From the NCBI RefSeq assembly GCF_040365225.1, contig NZ_AP028055.1, positions 2,976,001-3,040,000 on the forward strand: a stretch of 64,000 nt of DNA, written 5' to 3'. Below are positions 25,906 through 33,927 of the stretch, in pieces. Every line of letters begins with the position of its first letter. Position 1 is the stretch's first letter. Source of the stretch: Bacteroides sedimenti (GTDB taxonomy: Bacteria; Bacteroidota; Bacteroidia; Bacteroidales; Bacteroidaceae). The position numbers and the translations under genes are program-made. The notes below the pieces were generated by a model. The model had not been told where the DNA came from. It saw nothing but the letters and a program-made list of their open reading frames with translations, and did no database searches.

Positions 25906-25927
25906 AAAATACCTTACTAATGTTTAC

Positions 25928-25965
25928 GGGAGAACTATTATTGATCTCCCTATTATTATATTTTC
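25928..25965 (+). terminator. Probable intrinsic terminator after the DUF4348 gene
   Basis: Stem GGGAGA/TCTCCC (25928-25933 with 25945-25950) followed by an A/T tract ending TTTT; the T run is imperfect. Confidence 0.5.
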
Positions 25966-25986
25966 ATAAATTAAATATTTATTATA

Positions 25987-26634
25987 ATGGGTAAGCTTAA
26001 TATAAAGAAATTAGCTTTGACGGGAACTTCAGTTGCCGAACTTTCAGTCTTAATGGACAAAGAAAATATTGAATTTAATGCGGTTGAATGTGTAAATTGG
26101 GATAGTTACCCATATAAGCCAAAAATGAAATTCCGCATTGCTCATACTGATGATGCAATTCTGCTTAACTATCAGGTGGAGGAAGCTACTGTTCGTGCCG
26201 TTTACGGAGAAGATAACGATCAGGTATGGACAGATTCGTGTGTGGAGTTTTTTGTTATTCCGGCAAACGACGGGTATTACTATAATATTGAGGCAACATG
26301 CATCGGGACCGTGCTTCTGGCTGTTGGAAAAGATCGTCATGAACGTGAACGCGCCTCTTTAGATGTAATGTCTGGCATTCAGCGTTGGGCAAGCCTGGGA
26401 AGAGAACCATTTGCAGAACGTGAAGGCTGTGCGTGGGAATTATCATTGATCATTCCTTATTCTGCCTTCTTTAAACATGATATTAAATCTCTTGACGGAG
26501 TATCCGCAAAAGGGAACTTCTACAAGTGTGGTGATGAACTGAAAACCCCGCATTTCGTTTCCTGGAATCCAATTAAGACAGAGAACCCCGATTTTCATCG
26601 TCCTGAGTTCTTTGGTGATTTGCTATTTGAATAG
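25987..26634 (+). CDS. Carbohydrate-binding family 9-like protein
   Basis: The 215-aa protein matches the CBM9-like family common in Bacteroides: FNAVECVNWDSYPYKPKMKFRIAHTDDAILLNYQVEE, DNDQVWTDSCVEFFV and the end ENPDFHRPEFFGDLLFE. No signal peptide is visible. The family resembles sugar-binding beta-sandwiches of xylanases, but stand-alone copies have no established ligand. Monocistronic as far as can be seen. Confidence 0.85.
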   Translation: MGKLNIKKLALTGTSVAELSVLMDKENIEFNAVECVNWDSYPYKPKMKFRIAHTDDAILLNYQVEEATVRAVYGEDNDQVWTDSCVEFFVIPANDGYYYNIEATCIGTVLLAVGKDRHERERASLDVMSGIQRWASLGREPFAEREGCAWELSLIIPYSAFFKHDIKSLDGVSAKGNFYKCGDELKTPHFVSWNPIKTENPDFHRPEFFGDLLFE

Positions 26635-26716
26635 AGATTTTAGTGAAAGCACACGGACAAGTCCCTCTATTTTTTATTTTTAAGTCAAAGTATGCTGTTA
26701 AGTTGTAGATATCGTT

Positions 26717-26724
26717 TATTTTTG
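26717..26724 (+). promoter_or_regulatory. -7 promoter box immediately before the Ig-like lipoprotein gene
   Basis: TATTTTTG ends 4 nt before the ATG at 26729, so transcription would start at or next to the start codon. Confidence 0.55.
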
Positions 26725-26728
26725 CAGC

Positions 26729-28621
26729 ATGTTAAGTTTGAAAAATATTAGAGTAAAGCATACTTTTCGGAGTGTGATAGGGACCGGTGTTTTAACGCTG
26801 GCAGTCTGTTCTTGTGCCAATATGGGAAATCCTACCGGTGGTCCTATTGACGTAACTCCTCCTAAATTTGTGGGGAGTATACCGTCGATAGGAACACTGA
26901 ATAATACCAAGAAGAAAATAGTTCTTGAATTTGATGAGTTTATCAAGATAGAAAATGCATCAGAGAAAGTTATTGTCTCTCCTCCTCAGGCGCTGAGCCC
27001 GGAAATTAAGCAAAACGGGAAAAAGATTTCAGTTAATCTTCTGGACTCACTCAAGCCCAATTCAACTTACACAATTGATTTTTCGGATGCCATTGTTGAT
27101 AATAACGAAGGAAATCCGTTAGGTAGCTTTGCCTTTACCTTTTCAACCGGAACAAAGATTGATACCTTGGAGGTTTCAGGGTATTTGCTTGATGCATCCA
27201 ATCTTGAGCCCGTAAAAGGAATGCTGGTTGGTCTTCATTCCAATCTGACCGACTCTGCTTTTATAAAATTGCCGTTTGATCGTGTTTCACGTACTGACAG
27301 TCGTGGACATTTTACTATTAAAGGTGTGGCTCCTGGTACCTATAGAGTGTTTGGTTTGCAGGATGCCAACCAGAACTTTGCTTTCGATCAGAAAAGTGAA
27401 GCGATAGCTGTTTATGGATCGCCAGTCACACCCAGATTTGAGGTCCGTAGCAAACAAGATACTATTTGGAGAGATACCATTACTGTGGATACTATACTGA
27501 CAAAAAGGTATACGCATTATTTGCCTGATGATCTCATTCTCCGAACGTTCAAGGAAGAAGTAAAGTCTCAATATCTAATCAAAAGCGAGCGGTTGAATCC
27601 TAATAAATTCTCTTTATACTTTGCTGCAGCTTCAACGACTCTGCCCTCAATAAAAGGAATCAATTTTAATGAAAAAGATGCTTTCTTTGTTGAGAAAGCC
27701 CTTAAAAATGATACAATTCACTATTGGGTGAAGGATTCTGTACTGATTAAGAAAGATACACTTGAAATGTCATTGAACTATCTTTATACGGATACTCTAG
27801 GACATTTAGTGCCTAAAACAGATACACTATATCTGGCAGTGAAAAAGCTAAAGGGGAGTACAGTTCCTAAAAGGAAGAAAGGAGAACCCGAACCAATAAA
27901 ATTACTTCAGGTTAAGAATGATGTACCTCAGTCTATGGATGTGTATAGAAATATAAGACTTGAGTTCGAGGAACCGGTGGCCGATTACGATAAGAATGCC
28001 ATTCATCTGCAACAAAAGGTAGACTCATTGTGGAAAGAAGCCCCATTTATATTCAGGCAGGATACACTGCATCCAAGAGAATATGAATTGGTAACTGAGT
28101 GGGAGCCGGAGAAAGAATATCGTTTTGCGGTTGATTCTGCTGCTTTTAGAAGTATTTACGGATTACACTCGGGCAAAATAGAATCCAAATTCAAGGTTCG
28201 TTCACTTGATGAATATGCTACTCTCTATTTTAATATCACAGGTGCTGATTCAACTGCTTATGTAGAGCTGCTTGATGCACAGGATAAACCTGTCAGAAAA
28301 GTGAAAGCGGTTAATGGCAAAGCCGATTTCTATTTTCTAAATCCCGGTAAATACTATGTACGGCTCATTAATGATTCAAATGGAAATGGAGTATGGGATA
28401 CAGGTAACTTTGAAAAAGGGATTCAGCCTGAAGAAGTTTTCTATTATAACCAAGTACTCGAGCTAAAAGCTCTTTGGGAAATTGAGCAGGATTGGAATGT
28501 CAGAGGTGTTTCTTTAGAGAAGCAAAAACCGGACATACTTAAAAAACAAAAACCAGATGAGAAGAAGAAAAAAAAGACTCAAAATAGCAGAACAAATTCA
28601 AACAGTAGGAGAGGTTTTTAA
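26729..28621 (+). CDS. Ig-like domain (SbsA-type) outer-membrane lipoprotein
   Basis: The 630-aa protein has an N-terminal signal with lipobox VCSC (Cys29), followed by the characteristic ANMGNPTGGPIDVTPPKF and an Ig-like domain (GTLNNTKKKIVLEFDEFIKI...STYTIDFSDAIVDNNEGNPLGSFAFTFSTG). Carboxypeptidase-like and further beta-rich segments (SDSRGHFTIKGVAPGTYRVFGLQDANQN) follow, and the tail is Lys-rich. Homologues are widespread single-copy Bacteroidetes lipoproteins of unknown role, probably envelope-associated. The ATG sits next to the promoter box, so the mRNA may be leaderless. Its 3' end overlaps the next gene by 65 nt. Confidence 0.82.
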   Translation: MLSLKNIRVKHTFRSVIGTGVLTLAVCSCANMGNPTGGPIDVTPPKFVGSIPSIGTLNNTKKKIVLEFDEFIKIENASEKVIVSPPQALSPEIKQNGKKISVNLLDSLKPNSTYTIDFSDAIVDNNEGNPLGSFAFTFSTGTKIDTLEVSGYLLDASNLEPVKGMLVGLHSNLTDSAFIKLPFDRVSRTDSRGHFTIKGVAPGTYRVFGLQDANQNFAFDQKSEAIAVYGSPVTPRFEVRSKQDTIWRDTITVDTILTKRYTHYLPDDLILRTFKEEVKSQYLIKSERLNPNKFSLYFAAASTTLPSIKGINFNEKDAFFVEKALKNDTIHYWVKDSVLIKKDTLEMSLNYLYTDTLGHLVPKTDTLYLAVKKLKGSTVPKRKKGEPEPIKLLQVKNDVPQSMDVYRNIRLEFEEPVADYDKNAIHLQQKVDSLWKEAPFIFRQDTLHPREYELVTEWEPEKEYRFAVDSAAFRSIYGLHSGKIESKFKVRSLDEYATLYFNITGADSTAYVELLDAQDKPVRKVKAVNGKADFYFLNPGKYYVRLINDSNGNGVWDTGNFEKGIQPEEVFYYNQVLELKALWEIEQDWNVRGVSLEKQKPDILKKQKPDEKKKKKTQNSRTNSNSRRGF

Positions 28622-29429
28622 ATATCGTACAGCTCTGTTACTGTTGTTATTGCTACTCAATGGCTCTTTCGTCTTTGCACAATGTGAAACAAAGAACGAT
28701 GCGTTTAAGTCGGGAGAACATGTTATGTATGAACTCTATTTCAACTGGAAATTTATCTGGACTAAAGCCGGAACAGCTAGCTTGACAACTAATGCCATGA
28801 ACTACGGTACAAAACCTGCTTACCGAATCAATTTGATGGCTTTTGGCAGTAAGACAGCAGATGTGTTTTTTAAGATGAGAGATACGTTGACTTGTATTAT
28901 TAGCGATAAATTGCAGCCTTACTATTTTCGAAAAGGTTCCGAAGAGGGGAAAAGGTACACTGTAGACGAGGTTTCATTCTCCTACAAGGATGGGGTAAGC
29001 AATGCGAAGCTGAAACAGGTGAAGAATTTTGGTACTCCTAAATACGCTTCAGTTCAGGACAGCCGCTGTATATACGACATGTTAAGCATATTGGCTCAGG
29101 CCCGCTCCTTTAATCCGAATGACTATAAAGTGGGAGAGCGAATTAAGTTCCAAATGGCTACTGGCGCTAAGGTGGAAGAACAGACACTTATCTACAGAGG
29201 AAAAGAAGTTGTTAAAACCAATGATGGGGTTAAGTACCGATCTTTGGTTTTTTCTCTGGTAGAGTACAAAAAGAAAAAGGAGAAAGAGATAATAACATTC
29301 TTTGTAACTGACGATAATAATCATTTGCCAGTACGTCTCGATCTATTTCTCAATTTTGGATCAGCTAAAGCTTTTCTTAAGAGCGTGAAGAACAATAAGC
29401 ACCCACTTACCTCAATTGTTACAGATTAA
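28557..29429 (+). CDS. DUF3108 domain-containing exported protein
   Basis: The 290-aa protein has a basic start (MRRRKKRLKIAEQ), a strong hydrophobic signal segment (ALLLLLLLLNGSFVFAQ, about residues 26-41) and a DUF3108 domain: SGEHVMYELYFNWKFIWTKAGTASLTT and DSRCIYDMLSILAQARSFN. Function is unknown; the domain is a periplasmic beta-rich fold. The start lies inside the preceding lipoprotein gene in another frame (65-nt overlap); no ATG or GTG closer to the signal segment exists, so the overlap is probably real and suggests coupled translation. It converges with the thioesterase gene, overlapping its 3' end by 11 bp. Confidence 0.8.
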   Translation: MRRRKKRLKIAEQIQTVGEVFKYRTALLLLLLLLNGSFVFAQCETKNDAFKSGEHVMYELYFNWKFIWTKAGTASLTTNAMNYGTKPAYRINLMAFGSKTADVFFKMRDTLTCIISDKLQPYYFRKGSEEGKRYTVDEVSFSYKDGVSNAKLKQVKNFGTPKYASVQDSRCIYDMLSILAQARSFNPNDYKVGERIKFQMATGAKVEEQTLIYRGKEVVKTNDGVKYRSLVFSLVEYKKKKEKEIITFFVTDDNNHLPVRLDLFLNFGSAKAFLKSVKNNKHPLTSIVTD

Positions 29430-29823
29430 AAGGCAGTTTGCTATCCTTACGGTACATAGTGGCTTCCAGATCGGCAATCAGTTCACCATTCTGATTGGTT
29501 ATGTCTACATGGTAATGAGCCGTCCTCTTATGAATAAATCGTTCTCTAGCTTCTGCATAGAGTAGATCTCCGGGCTTACTGGTTCTGAAGAAGTGAATAT
29601 TCGATGTAAGCGATAAGGCAAGGTTGCCGTGTGAATTTGCGGCGGCTGCAAGTGCCAGATCTGCCAATGTGAAGATTGCACCTCCTTGGGTAGTGTGGCC
29701 TGCATTCAGATGATGTTCTGTAATCTTCATCATAGCCTTTCCATATCCCGGTTTGATTTCTACTAATTTTACCCCGGTTTGTTCAGCAAAACGGTCATCT
29801 TTAAAGAATTCAATTGCATTCAT
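29419..29823 (-). CDS. Hotdog-fold acyl-CoA thioesterase (PaaI-like)
   Basis: A 134-aa hotdog protein starting MNAIEFFKDDRFAEQTGVKLVEI. It has the PaaI-type active region HHLNAGHTTQGGAIFTLADLALAAAANS, with GG and Asp typical of the family, and LTSNIHFFRTSKPGDLLYAEA. It likely hydrolyses aryl- or acyl-CoA esters. The ATG at 29823 is chosen because the longer frame (to 29874) would run through the cysS terminator hairpin. It lies downstream of cysS on the same strand. Confidence 0.88.
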   Translation of the reverse strand: MNAIEFFKDDRFAEQTGVKLVEIKPGYGKAMMKITEHHLNAGHTTQGGAIFTLADLALAAAANSHGNLALSLTSNIHFFRTSKPGDLLYAEARERFIHKRTAHYHVDITNQNGELIADLEATMYRKDSKLPFNL

Positions 29824-29840
29824 CTCTGTACTATAAATAT

Positions 29841-29878
29841 AAAAAAGAGTGAAGAATGCATTCACATCCTTCACTCTT
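29841..29878 (-). terminator. Terminator of cysS
   Basis: Stem AAGAGTGAAG/CTTCACTCTT (29845-29854 with 29869-29878), followed on the minus strand by TTTT. Confidence 0.75.
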
Positions 29879-29894
29879 CAGATTTATCTTTTAC

Positions 29895-31370
29895 TTACTT
29901 ATTAAGCTTCCATTCAAATCCTTCTTTAGTATCTTTAATTTCAAACCCTAAAGCAGTAAGCTCGTTTCTGATTTTATCAGCAGTAGCCCAATCCTTGTTA
30001 GCTTTTGCCTGAACGCGAAGCTCCAGAAGCATATCTACCACCTTATTATACACTTCGACGTTGTCTTGTACGTTTTCTGTTTCTTCTTTCATTCCAAGAA
30101 TATCAAACATGAAGAGGTGGAATACACTCTTCAATTCTTCCAAGTCCTCAGCTGTGATTGTATTGTTGCCGGCCAGGATATTGTTGATCATCTTCGTTGC
30201 ATCAAACAGATATGAAATTACGATTGGCGAGTTTAGATCGTCATTCATGGCTTCATAGCACTTATTGCGGAGAGATTTGATTTCAACGCTAGAAGTAGCT
30301 TGTGGAATAATTTTTTCCAGGTTGGCCACCGCTTCCATCAACCGTTGCAATCCTTTCTCAGAAGCCTGAAGAGCCTCATTGCTAAAGTCGACAGTGCTGC
30401 GATAATGAGCCTGAAGGATAAAGAAGCGGATAGTCATGGCACTGTATGCTTGTGTCAACATCGGATGCGATCCATTAAAGAATTCTTCCAATGTGATAAA
30501 ATTACCCAGAGATTTACCCATTTTAGTACCATTAATGGTAATCATATTGTTGTGCATCCAGTAGTGAACCGTTTCCTTGCCCAACGCAGCAACAGATTGT
30601 GCGATTTCGCATTCGTGGTGAGGGAATAACAGGTCCATGCCTCCGCCATGAATGTCGAACTCTTCACCCAGATATTTGGTCCCCATTGCAGAGCATTCCA
30701 AATGCCATCCAGGGAATCCCTCACTCCATTCAGAAGACCAGTGCATGATATGCTCAGGAGATGCTTTTTTCCATAGAGCAAAATCGGCAGAATTACGTTT
30801 CTCGCTCTGTCCGTCTAGCTCGCGGGTTGTGCTTAACAACTCTTCCACGTTTCTGCCGGAGAGCTTTCCGTAACGGTGATCTTTGCTATACTTTTCAATG
30901 TCAAAATAAACGGACCCTTCGCTTTCATATGCATATCCTGCATTTAGGATCTTACGCACGAATTCCATCTGTTCGATGATATGGCCCGAAGCCTGTGGCT
31001 CTATGCTTGGGGGAAGAACATTAAGTGAATCCATTGCATGATGATAGCGAGTAAGATAATACTGAACTACCTCCATTGGTTCCAACTGTTCCAGTCTTGC
31101 TTTTTTTGCAATTTTATCTTCTCCTTCATCGGCATCATGTTCCAAATGGCCTACATCAGTAATATTACGTACATAACGAACTTTATATCCTAAATGTCTG
31201 AGATAGCGGAAGAGTAAGTCGAAGGTGATTGCAGGGCGGGCATGTCCTAAGTGTGCATCTCCATATACAGTAGGGCCGCATACATACATTCCAACATGCG
31301 GCTCGTTCAGTGGAACGAACAGCTCTTTCTTCCTATTTAATGTGTTGTAAATCGTCAGTTTATGTTCCAT
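29895..31370 (-). CDS. cysS: Cysteinyl-tRNA synthetase
   Basis: The 491-aa class I synthetase charges tRNA-Cys. The zinc ligand Cys31 lies in CGPTVYGDAH, the HIGH motif is HLGH at 40-43, further zinc ligands are in HLECSAMG and the HGGGMDLLFPHHECE block, and the KMSKS loop is KMGKS in GTKMGKSLGNFITL. Length is as expected (E. coli 461 aa). A TACATTTG box at 31392-31399 lies 22 nt upstream, and a terminator follows. Confidence 0.97.
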   Translation of the reverse strand: MEHKLTIYNTLNRKKELFVPLNEPHVGMYVCGPTVYGDAHLGHARPAITFDLLFRYLRHLGYKVRYVRNITDVGHLEHDADEGEDKIAKKARLEQLEPMEVVQYYLTRYHHAMDSLNVLPPSIEPQASGHIIEQMEFVRKILNAGYAYESEGSVYFDIEKYSKDHRYGKLSGRNVEELLSTTRELDGQSEKRNSADFALWKKASPEHIMHWSSEWSEGFPGWHLECSAMGTKYLGEEFDIHGGGMDLLFPHHECEIAQSVAALGKETVHYWMHNNMITINGTKMGKSLGNFITLEEFFNGSHPMLTQAYSAMTIRFFILQAHYRSTVDFSNEALQASEKGLQRLMEAVANLEKIIPQATSSVEIKSLRNKCYEAMNDDLNSPIVISYLFDATKMINNILAGNNTITAEDLEELKSVFHLFMFDILGMKEETENVQDNVEVYNKVVDMLLELRVQAKANKDWATADKIRNELTALGFEIKDTKEGFEWKLNK

Positions 31371-31391
31371 AACTCAATTATTTTGAAAGCA

Positions 31392-31399
31392 CAAATGTA
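31392..31399 (-). promoter_or_regulatory. -7 promoter box of cysS
   Basis: The minus strand reads TACATTTG, full consensus match, 22 nt upstream of the cysS ATG. Confidence 0.55.
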
Positions 31400-31547
31400 C
31401 AATAAATTATTTAGTGCTCATTCTATTTAGTTTAGTAATTTTCTTGTTCTGTTATCACTTTGTTCCTAAAAAGTAGATTTTGGAAAGAATTTGAGCCCTT
31501 TAGAACTTTTTTTTTATTAATCTTTATGCAGAATTCAAAAGATGGGT

Positions 31548-31555
31548 TAATTTTG
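31548..31555 (+). promoter_or_regulatory. -7 promoter box of the glsA-glsB pair
   Basis: TAATTTTG, full match to TAnnTTTG, 22 nt before an ATG at 31578. This places the natural start of the acyltransferase gene upstream of the in-frame TGA at 31623. Confidence 0.6.
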
Positions 31556-31577
31556 CGACTTGATATATTAATAACGA

Positions 31578-32414
31578 ATGGCTGACGACTCAATATTTCT
31601 AATTGACATTGACAAAGTACTCTGAACAAAAGCTCCGGGTAAATCTAAATATATCCCCAAATTTGTAGCTTCTTATCTGAAAAAAATTGTTCATCAGGAA
31701 GAGCTTAACGAGTTTCTGTTGAGGGTGAGAGACAGAGTCGGTGTAGATTTTCTTGAAGCTTCCATGGATTTTCTTGATGCAAAAGTTGACGTAAAAGGTG
31801 CAGAGAATTTTCCTAAGGACGGACTCTGTACGTTTGTATCAAATCATCCGTTGGGTGGATTGGATGGCGTTGCTGTAGGGTATGTGCTGGGTAAACATTA
31901 TAACGGTAAAATCAAGTATTTGGTAAACGATTTGCTGATGAATCTTCATAATCTGGCGCCATTGTGTATTCCAGTAAACAAAACAGGTTCGCAGGCCAGA
32001 AATTTCCCAGCTATGGTTGAAGCCGGCTTTAGATCAGATAACCATCTTATTATGTTTCCAGCCGGAATCTGTTCGCGGAGGCAAAATGGTGTAATCAAGG
32101 ATCTTGAATGGAAAAAAGCCTTTATTGTAAAAAGCGTACAAACGCAGCGTGATGTAGTACCAATGTACTTTGAAGGACAGAATTCAGATTTCTTCTATAA
32201 TCTCGCTAATATTAGAAAAAAGCTTGGCATCAAGGCTAACATCGAAATGCTATATCTGGCAAATGAGATGTTTAAAAACAGACATAAAACATTTACACTG
32301 ACAATTGGAAAACCAATTTCCTGGCAAACATTCGATGATTCGAAGTCACCTGCTGAATGGGCTGATTTTGTGAGGGAAATGGTATATAAGCTAAAAATAC
32401 AAAAGGATAAATAA
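31578..32414 (+). CDS. glsA: Glycine-lipid O-acyltransferase GlsA-like, interrupted by an in-frame TGA at codon 16
   Basis: Reading from the ATG at 31578, frame 1 gives MADDSIFLIDIDKVL, a TGA at 31623-31625, then TKAPGKSKYIPKFVASYLKK and an uninterrupted acyltransferase to 32414. The sequence on both sides of the TGA has the character of the conserved N-terminus of the Bacteroides PlsC-type acyltransferase next to glsB. The catalytic motif is NHPLGGLD (His90, Asp96; five residues between His and Asp instead of four). Without readthrough, translation could restart at TTG 31719 or the ATG at 31764, keeping the catalytic motif but losing about 50-60 residues. GlsA would add the O-linked acyl chain to N-acyl glycine. 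It lies 4 nt before the GNAT partner. Sequencing error, nonsense mutation or recoding are all possible. Confidence 0.72.
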
Positions 32415-32418
32415 AACA

Positions 32419-33396
32419 ATGGATGATATAATAAAACCGGTCAGTAAAGAAATTCTGAAAGCTGAACTTACAGACGATAAACGCTTGCGAATGACCAATA
32501 AGAGCAATAATTTTATCTATATTATTACTCATCAAGATTCACCTAATGTGATGCGTGAAATAGGTCGTTTACGAGAAGTTGCTTTTCGTGCTGCTGGAGG
32601 AGGTACGGGACTTTCATTAGATATTGATGAATACGATACGATGGAGAACCCTTATAAGCAACTCATTGTATGGAATCCGGATGCTGAAGAAATACTTGGA
32701 GGTTACAGGTATATCCTTGGAACAGATGTTCGTTTTGATGAAAAAGGACATCCTATTCTGGCCACATCTCACATGTTCGATTTCTCAGAGAAATTCATCA
32801 AAGAATATCTGCCTACAACCATTGAATTGGGTCGTTCATTTGTTACGCTCGAATACCAGTCAACCAGGGCTGGTTCAAAAGGTCTTTTTGCTCTGGATAA
32901 TCTATGGGATGGATTAGGAGCGTTAACTGTCATTATGCCATCGGTAAAATACTTCTTTGGGAAAGTGACTATGTATCCTAGTTTTCATCGTCAAGGACGT
33001 GATATGATTCTTTATTTTCTTAAAAAGCATTTTGGCGATAAGGAGAATCTGATAACTCCTACCAGACCTTTAGAAATGGAATCTGATGAGCAAGATCTTG
33101 CAAGGATATTCAACAAAAAGTCATTCAAGGAAGATTATAAGATTCTAAATACTGAAGTTCGCAAGTTGGGATACAATATACCTCCACTGGTTAACGCATA
33201 TATGGGACTTTCTCCAACTATGAAGATGTTTGGTACAGCTATTAATTATGGCTTTGGTGACGTTGAAGAAACAGGAATCCTGATTGCTGTTGACGAAATT
33301 CTCGAAGAAAAGCGCATTCGTCACATTGAATCTTTCGCTAAGAACCATCCACAAGATTGTGTTATCACTTCTGGAGCCAACAAGATTATTTATTAA
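32419..33396 (+). CDS. glsB: GNAT-family N-acyltransferase, GlsB-like (glycine lipid synthesis)
   Basis: The 325-aa protein is of the OlsB/hemolysin-like GNAT family: REVAFRAAGGGTGLSLDIDEYD near residue 56-77, then KQLIVWNPDAEEILGGYRYI and TTIELGRSFVTLEYQ, the acyl-donor-binding core. In Bacteroides thetaiotaomicron the homologous gene pair makes glycine lipids: GlsB N-acylates glycine and GlsA adds a second acyl chain. Gene order and 4-nt spacing support that here. A hairpin terminator at 33427-33450 closes the unit. Confidence 0.85.
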   Translation: MDDIIKPVSKEILKAELTDDKRLRMTNKSNNFIYIITHQDSPNVMREIGRLREVAFRAAGGGTGLSLDIDEYDTMENPYKQLIVWNPDAEEILGGYRYILGTDVRFDEKGHPILATSHMFDFSEKFIKEYLPTTIELGRSFVTLEYQSTRAGSKGLFALDNLWDGLGALTVIMPSVKYFFGKVTMYPSFHRQGRDMILYFLKKHFGDKENLITPTRPLEMESDEQDLARIFNKKSFKEDYKILNTEVRKLGYNIPPLVNAYMGLSPTMKMFGTAINYGFGDVEETGILIAVDEILEEKRIRHIESFAKNHPQDCVITSGANKIIY

Positions 33397-33426
33397 ACGA
33401 TTAATATTAGTGCTGATATCAGAAAG

Positions 33427-33450
33427 GAGAGGAAAACCTCTCTTTTTTTT
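33427..33450 (+). terminator. Terminator of the glsA-glsB unit
   Basis: Stem GAGAGG/CCTCTC with AAAA loop (33427-33442) followed by eight T residues. Confidence 0.85.
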
Positions 33451-33894
33451 ATAGATATATGAAGCCGGGCAACTCAATTGTCAGGTACAATTATTCCAAA
33501 AATAAAAGCCGAAAATAAACATAAATAGCACAATTCTTGTTTGATAAATTGATTTCTACCTTTGTGAATTTCCTTCGAATAATTTGTGCACATCTTTTTT
33601 GTCTCTTGATTTTATCTGTTTTTGCCTTTTATTCGGTTTAAATAAACTGTATTACTAGTCAAGCAAAAAGCTTAAAAACAAGACAAAATCAAGTAATGAA
33701 CAAAATTTGAGCGGCTCATAACGAAGAAATAACGGATCGTTTCATCATGCTACAGAAGTTCTTTGATATAACTTTTTTGCTTCTTTATCTGAAGAATCTT
33801 CATAAAAAAGGCAGATAAAGCTAAAATTAGTGTTTATCAGTCATTTCGCAGATTAATATTCTATAAGTTTGTATAAATACTTACTATTTTTACT
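33451..33894. other. Gene-free leader region upstream of kup
   Basis: About 440 bp without a credible ORF. It contains a TACCTTTG box at 33557-33564 and an imperfect inverted repeat CTTGATTTTATCTG (33605-33618) with AAGACAAAATCAAG (33681-33694). The box could start a separate small RNA or a long kup leader. I do not recognise a known riboswitch. Confidence 0.4.
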
Positions 33895-33902
33895 TATTTT
33901 TG
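33895..33902 (+). promoter_or_regulatory. -7 promoter box of kup
   Basis: TATTTTTG, full match, 25 nt before the kup ATG at 33928. Confidence 0.6.
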
Positions 33903-33927
33903 CGGAGTTTTTTAAGAGTATAAAAAA

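Noticed and set aside
31623..31625. TGA in the GlsA-like gene as a selenocysteine codon
   Set aside because: No SECIS-like structure is visible, the position is not in a redox motif, and no Sec machinery is in the window. Mutation or sequence error is simpler.
33451..33894. c-di-AMP (ydaO-type) riboswitch upstream of kup
   Set aside because: None of the conserved elements could be matched by eye, and the stretch is AT-rich; only an inverted repeat is supportable.
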